From: Rhizobium sp. NZLR1
GTDB lineage: Bacteria; Pseudomonadota; Alphaproteobacteria; Rhizobiales; Rhizobiaceae
Direction of reading: 5' to 3'
DNA length: 64,000 nt
Assembly: GCF_017357385.1 (NCBI RefSeq)
Contig: NZ_CP071632.1
Span: 4,090,001 to 4,154,000 of the forward strand
Part shown: positions 63,725 through 64,000 of the stretch, one piece after another
Layout of the letters: every line of letters starts with the position of its first letter
Numbering within the stretch: the stretch's first letter is position 1
Notes under the pieces: generated by a model
The model's input: only the letters and a program-made list of their open reading frames with translations
Databases searched by the model: none
Told to the model about the DNA's origin: nothing
Translations under genes and position numbers: made by a program

Positions 63725-64000
63725 TCAGCTTATCCGCTTGACGAAGAAGACCTCCGCCACCGACTGCAACCCAGGCAGCTCGATCGCGCCGGTTTCGGTA
63801 AATCCGTTGCGGCGATGCCAGTCCTGAGGTCGGCTTTCGTCGCATTCGCTCGAGGTCATCAGCAGGCGGGCGCCGTCGCCGCGCATCGCCCCTTCCCAGG
63901 CAACAAACAGCGCCGTTCCGACGCCTGAACGGCGGTGGCCGGGAAGGACGCGGATCATCTCCATGTAGGGAATTCTGCCCCAGAAGCGGGAGAAGCGCAG
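63725..64000 (-). CDS. GNAT family N-acetyltransferase, partial (5' end outside window)
   Basis: The C-terminal 91 residues of a GNAT protein. The acetyl-CoA-binding loop MIRVLPGHRRSGVGTALFVA (R-R-S-G-V-G-T) is visible, followed by SSECDESRPQDWHRRNGFTETG, the usual fourth motif (in parts). The frame is open to the window edge, so the N-terminus lies beyond 64000. It is convergent with the DUF2125 gene with a 13-base gap. The substrate is not known. Confidence 0.85.
   Translation of the reverse strand: MRFSRFWGRIPYMEMIRVLPGHRRSGVGTALFVAWEGAMRGDGARLLMTSSECDESRPQDWHRRNGFTETGAIELPGLQSVAEVFFVKRIS

Overview
The window looks like a stretch of core chromosome from an alphaproteobacterium of the order Hyphomicrobiales, most likely Rhizobium of the leguminosarum/etli group. 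This rests on the high GC content, on protein sequences of rhizobial type (CpdR next to hpt, an LptM-lysA-DUF4175 run, DUF4167 beside prmC-prfA, a HIG1-pduO-rhomboid-etfBA-hbd run), and on dispersed intergenic palindromic repeats resembling the RIME/RPE mosaics known from rhizobia. No plasmid, symbiosis, phage or transposase gene is visible. The species assignment is inference.

Layout. 1-10.6 kb: the end of an M23 peptidase gene, clpB, a DUF4167 gene with an asparagine-rich tract, then the minus-strand run lysC-ptsP-prfA-prmC. 10.9-15.5 kb: an accessory-looking block of a LysR regulator divergent from SDR, alpha/beta-hydrolase, SDR and GST genes, ending in an amidase remnant. 15.6-24.5 kb: ubiG, an antitoxin gene with a toxin remnant, the grxC-nitrilase-DUF1178 run, comF, a divergent methyltransferase, an orphan Flp pilin with a small membrane partner, and mutT-GNAT-argJ with a parvulin PPIase. 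24.7-30.3 kb: secA with a clear terminator, then a polysaccharide flippase and a FemAB-like acyltransferase. 30.4-35.3 kb: an acyl-CoA synthetase, an aldo/keto reductase, and a TetR/MFS divergent pair with visible operators. 35.4-44.4 kb: tRNA-Leu(CAA), small unknown genes, a CPA2 antiporter with a cyclic-nucleotide-like domain, YqaA, DsbB, HNH nuclease, AlkA, GluQRS, YihY, SDR and HIG1 genes. 44.4-49.5 kb: a long inverted repeat, then adenosyltransferase, rhomboid protease, etfBA and 3-hydroxybutyryl-CoA dehydrogenase. 49.6-56.4 kb: tlpA divergent from argH, lptM, lysA, and a large DUF4175 protein. 56.5-64 kb: cpdR, hpt, a membrane protein, ftsE and ftsX in one reading frame, YdcF, PlsC, ChaC-like, DUF2125 and a partial GNAT.

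The functions are mainly housekeeping: protein quality control and export (ClpB, SecA, PPIase, DsbB, TlpA), translation termination and tRNA modification (PrfA, PrmC, GluQRS), amino-acid synthesis (LysC, LysA, ArgJ, ArgH), electron transfer from fatty-acid or branched-chain oxidation (EtfBA, Hbd), cell division (FtsEX) and envelope lipid or polysaccharide work. The most unusual points are the in-frame ftsE-ftsX junction at a run of six G, two promoter/operator arrangements (etfB and tetR/MFS), the repeat families that supply or abut stop codons, a 34-bp-arm inverted repeat, and a possible 30-residue membrane protein. I did not find a clearly new multi-gene system.
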